From Enhydrobacter aerosaccus (lineage in GTDB: Bacteria; Pseudomonadota; Alphaproteobacteria; Reyranellales; Reyranellaceae): DNA of 64,000 bases. Where the stretch lies: the NCBI GenBank assembly GCA_903832005.1, contig CAIKZO010000070.1:1-64000 (forward strand), written 5' to 3'. The translations under genes were made by a program, and so were the position numbers. Positions 46,403 through 54,953 of this stretch are shown here, piece by piece. How positions within the stretch are numbered: the first letter of the stretch is position 1; every line of letters starts with the position of its first letter. Below the pieces are notes generated by a model, which was not told the DNA's origin, made no database searches, and saw nothing but the letters and a program-made list of their open reading frames with translations.

Positions 46403-47799
46403 AGGCCTCTGAATGCGGAAGCGACGTCGGGAGTCTTTTCGAGGCACATCATCTCGTTCAGCAGCTGGTCGGTTCGGCCCGCGCCAAGAACAGGCGCGGC
46501 ATTGAGCCGGAACTTGGCCTCGACCTCCGCCGACGTCATTGGACGTTCAGTCGAGCCGCGCGGATAATGAATGAGCGGCGAATTGAACCGGACGTTGCGG
46601 GCCTCGATCGTGACCCGGCCCGCGGGCCGCCGAGCCGGTCCGCTCATCATCGCATCGACTTCCGGATCGATCACTGCGTGGACCCGGTCGGCAAACGCCT
46701 TCAGGTCATCTCGCGCGAAGGCTTCGGACACATACCAACTTGCCGCCGGTATGAGCCGATAGGCCAAGGCGGCGAAGGCGAACGGAAAGCTGAACTGCGC
46801 ATCGACCATCGTCGTCGGGCGCCGATCCATGAAATCGCGCGCGAGGCCGGCAGAGGTATGGAGGGTCACGGCGGAGATTTCCTCGGGTGCGATCGCGTGC
46901 TCCGCAAGAAGCGCATCGAACGCTTCCATCGCCGTATGCATCCAGCGGCAGGCGGCATAGGGCTTGAAGCTGCCCGACAGCAGGCGCCACGTGCCGCCGA
47001 GGCCGGCGACCAGCCCGGCGGCGTCGAACCGGTCCGAGCCGATCATGCGCCAGAAGCCGCTTTCGCCGTCCAGCACGTCGCGCGCACCATCGAGGCCCGC
47101 GGCATCGAACTGGACCGCCCGCACGCCCGACTCGGCGGCCGGACCGTTGAAATCCTTGAAGGACACCAGCGGACGCCGCTCCCAATTGTACTTCCGCAGG
47201 CTGGGGACGTTGGCGAAGGTCGCGGCAAAGCCGATCGCGTTCTCGAGGGCCGGTGCGGCGAGATCCAGCTGCCGCCCATAGGCAATCGCGGAGCCGATCC
47301 CCTGATGCTGGCAGACGCCATAGACCTGGCGAAAGCGCTCGATCGTCGGCTGCACCGCCTCGATCAATCTCGCATTCACTTCGTACGCGGCCACGAGTGC
47401 GGTGAGGAAAGCCGGACCGCTCACCGTCCGCATGAAGGGCGCGCTCAGCGCGGCAGCCATCAGGCTGGCCGAGGGATGCCCCATGCCCTTGCCGTCGACC
47501 TCGTGGCCGTCGTCGAAGTCGAGCGCATTCATGGCGACAGCATTGGCGAAGGCCGCGGCTGCCGGGCCGTATCGGCGTCCGGCGCCGAGTACCGGACAGG
47601 GCCCGTCACGATGCTCGAGATCGAGAACGGCGAGCGCGCGCCGGCCAAGATCGGATCCCGCGCCGGCGATGCCGCAGCCGATCGTATCGAGGAGATGCAG
47701 CTTCACGTGCAGCCGGACCGGTTCGGACAAATCTGCGAGCGTCAGCTGTGCGGCGAAAGCCGCCAACTGACGTGTGAGCGAGGACTGACCGTCAGGCAT
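46399..47799 (-). CDS. MmgE/PrpD family protein (cytoplasmic)
   Basis: A 466-residue member of the MmgE/PrpD superfamily, which includes 2-methylcitrate dehydratase, cis-aconitate decarboxylase and isomerases of related acids. Conserved blocks include LDTIGCGIAGAG, NALDFDDGHEVDGKGMGHPS and SFKPYAACRWMHTAME. There is no export signal, unlike the relative at 57965-59422. No prpB/prpC genes are near, so a methylcitrate role is not supported. An operator-like inverted repeat lies 22-44 bases before the start codon. The start has a poor ribosome-binding site and may be slightly different. Confidence 0.88.
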   Translation of the reverse strand: MPDGQSSLTRQLAAFAAQLTLADLSEPVRLHVKLHLLDTIGCGIAGAGSDLGRRALAVLDLEHRDGPCPVLGAGRRYGPAAAAFANAVAMNALDFDDGHEVDGKGMGHPSASLMAAALSAPFMRTVSGPAFLTALVAAYEVNARLIEAVQPTIERFRQVYGVCQHQGIGSAIAYGRQLDLAAPALENAIGFAATFANVPSLRKYNWERRPLVSFKDFNGPAAESGVRAVQFDAAGLDGARDVLDGESGFWRMIGSDRFDAAGLVAGLGGTWRLLSGSFKPYAACRWMHTAMEAFDALLAEHAIAPEEISAVTLHTSAGLARDFMDRRPTTMVDAQFSFPFAFAALAYRLIPAASWYVSEAFARDDLKAFADRVHAVIDPEVDAMMSGPARRPAGRVTIEARNVRFNSPLIHYPRGSTERPMTSAEVEAKFRLNAAPVLGAGRTDQLLNEMMCLEKTPDVASAFRGL

Positions 47800-47814
47800 T
47801 CAGTATATCGGCCA

Positions 47815-47843
47815 TTGACAAATATTGCGAATAGTGCAATATT
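47815..47843 (+). promoter_or_regulatory. Candidate promoter with overlapping inverted repeat
   Basis: A consensus -35 box TTGACA (47815-47820) is followed after 17 bases by a -10-like AATATT (47838-47843). The spacer carries the inverted repeat AATATTGC (47821-47828) and GCAATATT (47836-47843) separated by 7 bases, a typical dimeric-regulator operator layout. It could serve the candidate small RNA on the plus strand, regulate the minus-strand MmgE/PrpD gene, or both. Confidence 0.5.
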
Positions 47844-47849
47844 ACGCGT

Positions 47850-47925
47850 TGCTCTATGGATCGTCCAGCAACCCTGACACCGCTGGCGGCCCCAACCCTA
47901 AATCTGGGGGCCGCCCATTATTTTT
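47850..47925 (+). ncRNA. Candidate small RNA of about 75 nt
   Basis: Between two minus-strand genes, a plus-strand promoter-like sequence is followed by an intrinsic terminator, bounding a predicted transcript of about 75 nt. It contains the motif CAACCCT twice, once before and once in the terminator loop. A 35-codon reading frame from ATG 47856 to TAG 47963 also crosses it, but it has no ribosome-binding site and runs past the terminator. The family is not recognised, and expression is inferred only. Confidence 0.4.
47885..47925 (+). terminator. Rho-independent terminator
   Basis: A perfect 9-bp GC stem, GGCGGCCCC (47885-47893) with GGGGCCGCC (47907-47915), has a 13-nt loop and is followed by CATTATTTTT. 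The T-rich tail lies only on the plus-strand side, so it acts in the plus direction, although both flanking genes are on the minus strand. A second, weaker hairpin (TTCCATT/AATGGAA) follows at about 47924-47942. Confidence 0.75.
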
Positions 47926-47959
47926 CCATTTCTTTAATGGAAGGTTGCGGTAACCGCTA

Positions 47960-48844
47960 CTAGGCCTTGGGGGCCACCTTGTCCTGCGTCTTGAGGTCGA
48001 AGTCGCTGGCGTCGTGGCGCTCGTGGAGCTGCTGCGCGGGATCGCCCTGGAGGCGATTTACGATGCGGCCACGCTTCACGGCGGGACGGGCGCCGATCTT
48101 GTCGGCCCACTTCACGACGTTCTTGTACTCGTGCACCGCGAGGAATTCGCCACCGCCGTACAGCAGGCCCTTGGCGAGGCCGCCGTACCACGGCCACACG
48201 GCGATATCGGCGATCGTGTACTCATCGCCGCCCAGGTAGGGCGTCTCGGCCAGCCGCCGGTCGAGCACGTCGAGCTGGCGCTTGGTCTCCATGGTGAAGC
48301 GGTCGATCGCATATTCGATCTTCACGGGCGCGTAGGCGTAGAAGTGACCGAAGCCACCGCCCAGGTAGGGCGCGCTGCCCATCTGCCAGAACAGCCAGGA
48401 CAGGCACTCCGCGCGCGCGGCACCGTCCTTCGGCAACAGTGCGCCGAACTTCTCGGCGAGCCAGACCAGGATCGCACCCGACTCGAAGACGCGGATCGGC
48501 TTGGCTCCGCTGTGGTCGACCAGCGCCGGAATTTTGGAATTCGGATTGGCGGCGACGAAGCCGCTGCCAAACTGGTCGTTGTCGTTGATCTTGATCAGCC
48601 AGGCGTCGTACTCGGCGCCCTTGTGACCGAGCGCCAGCAGCTCTTCGAGCATGATGGTGACCTTCTGGCCGTTCGGCGTGCCCAGCGAATAGAGCTGGAG
48701 CGGATGCTTGCCGACCGGCAGCTCCTTCTCGTGGCGTGCGCCCGCGGTCGGACGATTCATGCTGGCGAAGCGGCCGACGCCGGCCGGGCCGCCCGTGTTC
48801 CAGGCCCAGACCTTGGGCGGTGTGTATTCGGATGAGTTGCTCAT
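47960..48844 (-). CDS. yghU: Glutathione-dependent disulfide-bond oxidoreductase (YghU-type GST)
   Basis: A 294-residue glutathione transferase of the Nu class (YghU), which has disulfide-bond reductase activity with two bound glutathiones. The N-terminal PPKVWAWNTGGPAGVGRFAS and NRPTAGARHEKELPVGKHPL regions are specific to YghU. The thioredoxin-like part contains LYSLGTPNGQKVTIMLEEL and NPNSKIPALVD, with ESGAIL as the gamma-glutamyl contact. The all-helical GST C-domain starts near residue 140. Length is typical. It is a single gene. Confidence 0.93.
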   Translation of the reverse strand: MSNSSEYTPPKVWAWNTGGPAGVGRFASMNRPTAGARHEKELPVGKHPLQLYSLGTPNGQKVTIMLEELLALGHKGAEYDAWLIKINDNDQFGSGFVAANPNSKIPALVDHSGAKPIRVFESGAILVWLAEKFGALLPKDGAARAECLSWLFWQMGSAPYLGGGFGHFYAYAPVKIEYAIDRFTMETKRQLDVLDRRLAETPYLGGDEYTIADIAVWPWYGGLAKGLLYGGGEFLAVHEYKNVVKWADKIGARPAVKRGRIVNRLQGDPAQQLHERHDASDFDLKTQDKVAPKA

Positions 48845-48962
48845 GGTTCAAACCCCTTGTTCGCAGACACACAATCTAGCACGCTGAAAAGCCCCGTTTC
48901 ATGGGCCATCTGCGCGTAAAGCCGCGATGTGATGGTTGAGGACGACCACAGGAGGAATTGCG

Positions 48963-49715
48963 ATGTCATTCTACCGAGGCATGACCTGCGAGAACGTGAC
49001 CCTCAAGGACGCCAAGGGCACGCCGATCACCGCCTATGTGGCCAAGCCCTCGGGTCCCGGCCCGTTCCCGGGCGTCGTGCTGATCCATCATCTGCCGGGC
49101 TGGGACGATTTCTACATGGAAACCACCCGCCGCTTCGCGCACGCGGGCTATATCGCGATCTGCCATAACCTCTACGAACGCGAGGGCGGCCAGAACAATC
49201 CGGACGATGTGGCCGCCAAGGTGCGCGCCGAAGGCGGCGTCGCCGATGCCCAGATGGTGGGCGACACCGAGGCTGCCGTGAAGTGGGTGCGCGCGCAGAA
49301 GGAGTGCAACGGCAAGGTCGGCCTGATCGGCTCCTGCTCGGGCGGCCGCCACGCCTATATCTACGCCTGCCAGAAGAACGACATCGATGCCTGCGTCGAC
49401 CTCTGGGGCGGCAGGGTGGTGATGGGCAAGGAAGAGCTCAACGCCAAGACGCCGGTCGCGCCGATCGACATGACCAAGGACCTGTCATGCCCGCTGCTCG
49501 GCATCTTCGGCAACGACGATCGCGCACCCAGCCCCGAACAGGTCGACCAGCACGAGGCCGAATTGAAGAAGCTCGGCAAGAACTACGAGTTCCATCGCTA
49601 CGACGGCGCCGGCCACGGCTTCTTCTACTGGCACCGGCCGCTGTACCGGATCGACCAGTGCATGGACGCCTGGGGCAAGGTCTGGGCCTTCTTCGGCAAG
49701 CATCTGGCGAAGTAG
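48963..49715 (+). CDS. Dienelactone hydrolase family protein
   Basis: A 250-residue alpha/beta hydrolase of the dienelactone-hydrolase type. The triad is visible: Cys125 in GSCSGGRHA, Asp186 (or Asp185) in FGNDDRAPS and His218 in GAGHGFFYW. AGGAGG lies 7 bases before the ATG at 48963. Family enzymes open lactone rings or act as carboxymethylenebutenolidases in aromatic breakdown, though many members have other ester substrates. It leads a tight run with the small protein, aldo/keto reductase, monooxygenase and importer genes. Confidence 0.9.
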   Translation: MSFYRGMTCENVTLKDAKGTPITAYVAKPSGPGPFPGVVLIHHLPGWDDFYMETTRRFAHAGYIAICHNLYEREGGQNNPDDVAAKVRAEGGVADAQMVGDTEAAVKWVRAQKECNGKVGLIGSCSGGRHAYIYACQKNDIDACVDLWGGRVVMGKEELNAKTPVAPIDMTKDLSCPLLGIFGNDDRAPSPEQVDQHEAELKKLGKNYEFHRYDGAGHGFFYWHRPLYRIDQCMDAWGKVWAFFGKHLAK

Positions 49716-49727
49716 GAGGACGAGGAC

Positions 49728-50033
49728 ATGTGCACCTCGATCATCGAGATCGCGCCCGCCGAAGGCATGGCCAAGCGTGGCGACGCGTGGTTCCCGCTGT
49801 CGCAGACGGTGGTCGCCTACGACCATGCGCGGCATGCGCCGCTGGGCGACGTCATCACGCTCGACTTCGTCAACGCCGCCCTCGATCCCGGCGCGCGCGC
49901 CGGGGTCGAATTGAGCCTGGAGAGCGCCAAGGAACTGCGCGCCGCGCTCGACCGCGCGATTACCGCGGCCGACTTCGAAGAGGCGGAAGTGCGCGGCAAG
50001 AGCGCGCCCCTTCGCCTCGTCCGGAGCGCGTAA
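49728..50033 (+). CDS. Small conserved protein (DUF6295-like)
   Basis: A 101-residue acidic-to-neutral protein beginning MCTSIIEIAPAEGMAKRGDA. It has a GGAGGACGAGGAC purine-rich stretch before its ATG. The sequence VVAYDHARHAPLGDVITLDF, followed by ELSLESAKELRAALDRAI, looks like a small alpha/beta fold that ends in a helix. I associate it with the uncharacterised DUF6295 family but could not confirm that. It lies between the dienelactone-hydrolase-like gene (12 bases) and the aldo/keto reductase gene (5 bases), so it is likely co-expressed with them. Confidence 0.7.
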   Translation: MCTSIIEIAPAEGMAKRGDAWFPLSQTVVAYDHARHAPLGDVITLDFVNAALDPGARAGVELSLESAKELRAALDRAITAADFEEAEVRGKSAPLRLVRSA

Positions 50034-50038
50034 GGACG

Positions 50039-50971
50039 ATGCCGCGTTCTCTTTCACGTCGGAGCGTGACCGGCGGCTTGGGCGCCGCCACGCTCGCGTC
50101 GCCGTTCTTCACGTTCGAGGGCGCCCGGGCACAGGGCGCGCTGCTGACGCGTCCAATCCCGCACGGCAACGGCGAGACGCTGCCGATGATCGGGCTGGGA
50201 ACCGCCGTCGTGTTCAACGTCGGCACCAAGCCGGAAGAGCGTGCGGGTCCGACCGCTGTCGTCCGCGCGCTCGTCGAGGGTGGCGCCACCCTGGTCGACA
50301 CCGCGCCCTCCTATGGGCAGGCGCAGATCGTGGTCGGCGACATTCTCGCTGCCACGAAGCTGCGACCACGCGCTTTCGTCTCGACCAAGCTCGAGGAGTA
50401 CCGGCCGGGCGGCGAGGCCGCGGAAACACGCGCGGCGCTGCAACAGCTGCAGACCGACAAGGTCGACCTGCTGCAGCTTCACAATGTGAACAAGGCCGAC
50501 CAGGACATGGGCGGCGTCAATGCGCTGAAGGCCCAGGGCCTGTGCCGCTACACCGGCATCAGCACAACCTTCGAGCGCGCCTACGATGCGGTCGAAGCCG
50601 TCGTGAAGCGTGCCAAGCCGGATTTCCTCGAGATCGACTACGCCATCGACAATCGCAAGGCCGAGGATCGGCTGCTGCCGGCGGCGCTCGACTCGGGAAC
50701 GGCGGTGCTCGTGGCGCTGCCCTTCGGCCGCGGCCGGTTGTTCCGGACCGCACTGGGCAAGAAGCTGCCCGAGTGGGCGTCGGAGTTCGACTGCGCGAGC
50801 TGGGCGCAGTTCTTCCTCAAGTTCGTGCTCGGCCATCCTGCGATCACGGCCGCCATTCCCGGCACCAAGCAGGCCGACCATATGATCGACAATCTCGGCG
50901 CCGCCCGCGGCCGGCTCCCGGATGCCAAGCAGCGCGCCCGCATGATCCAGTATCTGGAGACCTTGAACTGA
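50039..50971 (+). CDS. Aldo/keto reductase with Tat signal
   Basis: A 310-residue aldo/keto reductase with a full catalytic tetrad: D87 and Y92 (DTAPSYG), K117 (FVSTKLE) and H148 (LLQLHNV). Residues 1-33 form a twin-arginine leader (SRRSVTGGLGAATLASP, ending ARAQG), so the folded enzyme is probably exported. That is unusual for an NADPH enzyme, because the cofactor would have to be bound before export. The start at 50039 is set by the leader; the frame is open further upstream inside other genes. It shares one base-pair overlap (TGATG) with the monooxygenase gene. Confidence 0.87.
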   Translation: MPRSLSRRSVTGGLGAATLASPFFTFEGARAQGALLTRPIPHGNGETLPMIGLGTAVVFNVGTKPEERAGPTAVVRALVEGGATLVDTAPSYGQAQIVVGDILAATKLRPRAFVSTKLEEYRPGGEAAETRAALQQLQTDKVDLLQLHNVNKADQDMGGVNALKAQGLCRYTGISTTFERAYDAVEAVVKRAKPDFLEIDYAIDNRKAEDRLLPAALDSGTAVLVALPFGRGRLFRTALGKKLPEWASEFDCASWAQFFLKFVLGHPAITAAIPGTKQADHMIDNLGAARGRLPDAKQRARMIQYLETLN

Positions 50972-52284
50972 TGGCCAAGCGCCAGATGCATCTGATCGCC
51001 TACCTGAAGACCGGCCCGACGGCGATGCACACCGGCGGCTGGCGCCATCCGGAGTCGACGCTGCACGATATCCTCGAGCCCAGCCGCTACGAGCTGATCG
51101 CGCGCGAACTCGAGGCCGCACGATTCGACGGCTGCTTCTTCGCCGACCTGTTCGGCCTCTACGACATCCACGGTGACAGCTACGACGCCTATGTGCGGGG
51201 CGGCGGCCAGATCTCCTTCCTCGACCCGACCGTCGTGCTGCCGGTGATGGCGGCCGCGACGCGCCATCTGGGACTGGGCGCCACGCTCTCGACCAGCTTT
51301 CACTCCGCCTATCACCTGGCGCGCTGGTTGGCGTCGCTCGACGTCATGAGCAAGGGCCGCGTCGCCTGGAACGTCGTGACTTCCGCGACCGACTTAGAGG
51401 CGCGCAACGCCGGCCTCGACGAGCTGCCGCCGCGCGAGCTGCGCTACGATCGCGCCGACGAGGTGCTCGAAGCCTGCTTCGCGCTCTGGAACGGCTGGGA
51501 TGAAGGCGCCTTCGTGCTCGACAAGAAGGCTGGCATCTTCGCCGATCCCTCGAAGGTGCATTACGCCAATTACCAGGGCCGCTGGATCAAGACACGCGGA
51601 CCGCTGTCGATCCCACGCAGCCCGCAGGGCCGGCCGGTAATCATGCAGGCCGGCAGTTCCGATCGCGGCCGCGAGTTCGCCGCGCGCTGGGCCGAGGTGG
51701 TCTTCACCATCCAGCGCGGCAAGGACGAGATGATCGCCTTTTACACCGACCTCAAGGCGCGCATGGCGGCGCTGGGACGCGCGCCGGAAGAATGCGCGGT
51801 CCTGCCGAGCGTCTCGGTGGTGCTGGGCGAGACCGAGTCGATTGCGCGCGAAAAGGCGGCCTTCCTCGACAGTTTGATCAGCCCGGAGCTCAATCGCGCC
51901 GCGACCTCGAGCGGCCTGGGCGCCGACATCACCAAGCTCAAGGACGGCGTGTCGCTCTCCGAGCTGCAGGGCAACCAGGGCATGAAGGGCACCGAGCAGG
52001 TGCTGCAGCAGCAGATGAAGGCGCAGGGCCTCAGCCTGACCCAGGTCGCGGCAGAGCGCGGCAAGGGGCGCGAACTGGTCGGCACCGCCGAGATGGTGGC
52101 CGATCGTTTGCAGGACATCTTCGAGTCGGGCGCGTGCGATGGCTTCGTGGTGGCGCCGACGAATTTCCCGGGCATGTTCGAGCAGTTTTGCCGGAGCGTC
52201 GTGCCCGAGTTGCAGCGCCGCGGCCTGTTCCGGACTGAATATACGGGGCGCACCTTGCGCGAGAATCTGAGGGGAACACCATGA
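50971..52284 (+). CDS. LLM-class FMN-dependent monooxygenase (NtaA type)
   Basis: A 437-residue flavin monooxygenase, the second NtaA/SnaA/DszA-type member in the window. Family signatures are GRVAWNVVTSATDLEARN, PRSPQGRPVIMQAGSSDRG, and the C-terminal DGFVVAPTNFPGMFEQF and VPELQRRGLF. It starts inside the aldo/keto reductase stop (TGATG) and overlaps the binding-protein gene by 4 bases. This places substrate import and oxygenation in one transcript. No flavin reductase gene is adjacent. Amino-polycarboxylate or sulfonate-like substrates are possible by analogy but unproven. Confidence 0.9.
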   Translation: MAKRQMHLIAYLKTGPTAMHTGGWRHPESTLHDILEPSRYELIARELEAARFDGCFFADLFGLYDIHGDSYDAYVRGGGQISFLDPTVVLPVMAAATRHLGLGATLSTSFHSAYHLARWLASLDVMSKGRVAWNVVTSATDLEARNAGLDELPPRELRYDRADEVLEACFALWNGWDEGAFVLDKKAGIFADPSKVHYANYQGRWIKTRGPLSIPRSPQGRPVIMQAGSSDRGREFAARWAEVVFTIQRGKDEMIAFYTDLKARMAALGRAPEECAVLPSVSVVLGETESIAREKAAFLDSLISPELNRAATSSGLGADITKLKDGVSLSELQGNQGMKGTEQVLQQQMKAQGLSLTQVAAERGKGRELVGTAEMVADRLQDIFESGACDGFVVAPTNFPGMFEQFCRSVVPELQRRGLFRTEYTGRTLRENLRGTP

Positions 52285-53324
52285 GCATTTCGATCACACG
52301 CCGCACCTTGATGGCCGGTGTCGCGGCGACACCGTTGGCGGCATACGCCCAAGGCGCCAACGATCTCAAGGGCACGACGGTCGTGTTTGCGAGTTGGGGC
52401 GGCGCCTACCAGGACGCGGAGAAGGTGAGCTACTGCGAGCCCTTCGCCAAGGCGACCGGTGCTACTGTCGTGCAGGACGGGCCGATGAACGTCGCCAAGT
52501 TCCGCGCCATGGCGGGCAGCGGCACGCCCGACTGGGATGTGGTCGACGTCACCGGCGGCTTCCTCGAAGTCGCGGCCAAGGATGGCCTGCTGGAGAAGAT
52601 CGACACCAAGCTGGTGAACATCGGCCGGCTCGATCCGCGCTTCGTCCATGAATACGGCGTGGGCGCCATCGTCTGGTCGTACAATCTCGGCTACAGCACG
52701 GCGGCCTACGCCAACGGCGCGCCCACGACCTGGGCCGACCTCTTCGACCTCAAGAAGTTCCCCGGCAAGCGCACCCTGCTCGACCAGCCGGTCGCGTCGC
52801 TCGAAGTCGCGCTGCTGGCCGATGGCGTCGCGCCCGACAAGCTCTATCCACTCGACGTCGACCGCGCCTTCAAGAAGCTCGACCAGATCAAGGCGCAGAC
52901 CGTGTTCTGGTCGACCAACTCGCAGAGCCAGCAGCTCTTCGTCGACCGCGAGGTGACGATGGGCATCATCCTGAACGGCCGCGTCTATGACGCCCAGCAG
53001 AAGGGCGCCAAGATCGCTCTGTCGTGGGAGCAGAACATCCAGGCCGTCGACTATCTGGTCGTGCCCAAGGGCAGCAAGAACCGCGATGCCGCGATGCGCC
53101 TGATCGACACCATGACGGTCGCCGAAAACCAGACCAAGGTCGCCAACCTGATCGCCTATTCGCCGACCAACCTCGCCGCGGTGAAGGACGTCGACAAGAA
53201 GGTCGAGCCGTGGCTCTGCACCACGCCGGAAAACCTGCAGAAGGGCTTCGTGATGAGCCAGCTCTACTGGCGCGACCATCTGAAGGACCTCACCGAGCGC
53301 TGGACGGCCTGGAAGATCGCGTGA
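52281..53324 (+). CDS. ABC transporter substrate-binding protein, polyamine type (PotD-like)
   Basis: A 347-residue periplasmic binding protein of the spermidine/putrescine class (SBP_bac_6/8). The leader ITRRTLMAGVAATPLAAYAQ resembles a Tat signal. Typical features are VVFASWGGAYQDAEKVSYCE at the N-terminus, GAIVWSYNLGYSTAAY, and KNRDAAMRLIDTMTVAENQ. It is the first gene of a complete Pot-type importer and is coupled by overlap to the monooxygenase before it. The ligand is likely the monooxygenase substrate or a related amine. Confidence 0.9.
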   Translation: MSISITRRTLMAGVAATPLAAYAQGANDLKGTTVVFASWGGAYQDAEKVSYCEPFAKATGATVVQDGPMNVAKFRAMAGSGTPDWDVVDVTGGFLEVAAKDGLLEKIDTKLVNIGRLDPRFVHEYGVGAIVWSYNLGYSTAAYANGAPTTWADLFDLKKFPGKRTLLDQPVASLEVALLADGVAPDKLYPLDVDRAFKKLDQIKAQTVFWSTNSQSQQLFVDREVTMGIILNGRVYDAQQKGAKIALSWEQNIQAVDYLVVPKGSKNRDAAMRLIDTMTVAENQTKVANLIAYSPTNLAAVKDVDKKVEPWLCTTPENLQKGFVMSQLYWRDHLKDLTERWTAWKIA

Positions 53325-54145
53325 CGACAGTCGACCGGCGACTCTGGCTGCTCCTGCCCGCCGGGCTGACGCTGACGGTGGCGTTCCTGCTGCCTGTCGG
53401 CTGGCTGCTGTCGCGCGCCTTCACCTTCCCACAGCCGGGCTTCCAGAACTTCGTGCTGCTGTGGGAACGGCCGGTTTACCTCCGGGTCATGGGCAACACG
53501 CTGTGGATCAGCGCGATCGTGACGCCGATCACCGTGTTGCTGGCCTTTCCGGTGGCGCATCTGATGGCGCACGGCTCGCCGCGCCTGCGGCGCTGGCTGG
53601 TGTTCCTCGTGCTGGTGCCGTTCTGGACCAGCCTGCTGGTGCGCAGCTTCGCCACGGCGATCCTGCTGCAACGCCATGGCGTGCTGAACTCCTTCCTGAT
53701 CGCTTTCGGCTTCACCGAGGAGCCGCTGCCGCTGCTCTACAACATGGCCGGGCTGCTGGCGGGATGCGTGCAAGTGCTTCTGCCGTTCGTGATCTTCCCG
53801 CTCTATTCGTCGATGGCGCGCATCGATCCCGCCTACATGCGGGCAGCCTCGACGCTGGGCGCGACACCGGTCCGCGCCTTCCTGCGGGTTTATCTCCCGC
53901 TCACCCTGCCCGGCCTGATGACCGGCGCCACGCTCGTGTTCATCAGCACGCTCGGCTACTACATCATCCCGGCGCTGCTGGGCGGTGCGCGCCAGCAGAT
54001 GATCGCGCAACTCATCCAGGACCAGATCGCGACCTTCGGCAATTGGGGTGTGGCCGGTGCGCTGTCGCTGGTCCTGCTCGCGGCCACGGCGGCACTGCTG
54101 GCGCTGCTGCAATTCACCGTCGGACTGAAGGAGATCGCGCGATGA
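53321..54145 (+). CDS. ABC transporter permease, PotB-like
   Basis: A 274-residue permease with six predicted helices, starting at a GTG that overlaps the binding-protein stop. The segment FWTSLLVRSFATAILLQRHG and the coupling loop around MRAASTLGATPVRAFLRVYL are standard for PotB/PotH. It overlaps the second permease gene by 4 bases. Confidence 0.92.
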   Translation: MTTVDRRLWLLLPAGLTLTVAFLLPVGWLLSRAFTFPQPGFQNFVLLWERPVYLRVMGNTLWISAIVTPITVLLAFPVAHLMAHGSPRLRRWLVFLVLVPFWTSLLVRSFATAILLQRHGVLNSFLIAFGFTEEPLPLLYNMAGLLAGCVQVLLPFVIFPLYSSMARIDPAYMRAASTLGATPVRAFLRVYLPLTLPGLMTGATLVFISTLGYYIIPALLGGARQQMIAQLIQDQIATFGNWGVAGALSLVLLAATAALLALLQFTVGLKEIAR

Positions 54146-54945
54146 ACGCGGACGGCATGACGCCGTGGCGGCTGCTGCGCGGCGCGCTCTGCATCCTGGT
54201 CGCTGTCTATCTTCTCGCGCCGCTCGTCGTCGTCGTGATCATCTCCTTCAGCTCGGCGTCGTTCCTGCAGTTCCCGCCGCCCGGCCTGTCGCTGCGCTGG
54301 TATGCGCAGCTGCTGTCGACCCCAGCCTGGACCAACGCCCTGCTGGTGAGCGTGAAGCTTCTCGTGCCGTCGTCGATCCTGGCCACGTTGATGGGCACCG
54401 CCGCGGCCTATGCGCTGGTGCGCGGCCGCATCCCGGGTGCCACCGTTATCATGGCCTGCCTGATGCTGCCCATCGTCGTGCCCGGCATGATCACGGCGGC
54501 GGCGCTGTTCGGCGTCTATCGCGGTATGGGCCTCAACGGCACGCTGACCGGGCTGGTGATCGGCCACACCGTACTCAGCCTTCCCTACGTCGTGGCGACC
54601 GTGGCCTCGGCGCTGCGCGTGCAGGATGCGCGGCTCGAACAGGCGGCCTCGACCCTGGGCGCGCCGCCGTGGACCGCGTTCCGGCGCATCACGCTCCCAT
54701 TGATCTTGCCGGCCGTGCTGTCCTCGCTGCTGCTGGCGGCGATCCTGTCGTTCGACGAGCTGATCGTCTCGCTGTTCGTGAGTTCGGCCCGCGTCCGGCC
54801 TGTCGCCGTGCAGATGTGGTCGAATCTGCTGGGCGACTTCGATCCCACGATCGCGGCCATCGCCACGGTCTGCTTCGGGTTCGCGCTGCTGGTGCTGATT
54901 GCCGACCTTGCATTGCGCGCCGGCCGCGGTCTGCGGCTGGCGTGA
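54142..54945 (+). CDS. ABC transporter permease, PotC-like
   Basis: A 267-residue second permease. It has the N-terminal helix LVAVYLLAPLVVVVIISFSS, the FPPPGLSLRWYAQLL loop, the coupling loop LEQAASTLGAPPWTAFRRIT and the FDELIVSLFVSSARVRP segment, all typical of PotC/PotI. It overlaps both neighbours. Confidence 0.92.
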   Translation: MNADGMTPWRLLRGALCILVAVYLLAPLVVVVIISFSSASFLQFPPPGLSLRWYAQLLSTPAWTNALLVSVKLLVPSSILATLMGTAAAYALVRGRIPGATVIMACLMLPIVVPGMITAAALFGVYRGMGLNGTLTGLVIGHTVLSLPYVVATVASALRVQDARLEQAASTLGAPPWTAFRRITLPLILPAVLSSLLLAAILSFDELIVSLFVSSARVRPVAVQMWSNLLGDFDPTIAAIATVCFGFALLVLIADLALRAGRGLRLA

Positions 54946-54953
54946 TCCAACCC

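Noticed and set aside
46399-47799. MmgE/PrpD as 2-methylcitrate dehydratase (prpD)
   Set aside because: No prpB, prpC or propionate regulator nearby; the superfamily is functionally broad, so no symbol was assigned.
47856-47963. 35-codon plus-strand reading frame as a peptide or RiPP precursor
   Set aside because: No ribosome-binding site, it crosses the terminator hairpin and no maturation enzymes are near; mentioned only under the candidate small RNA.
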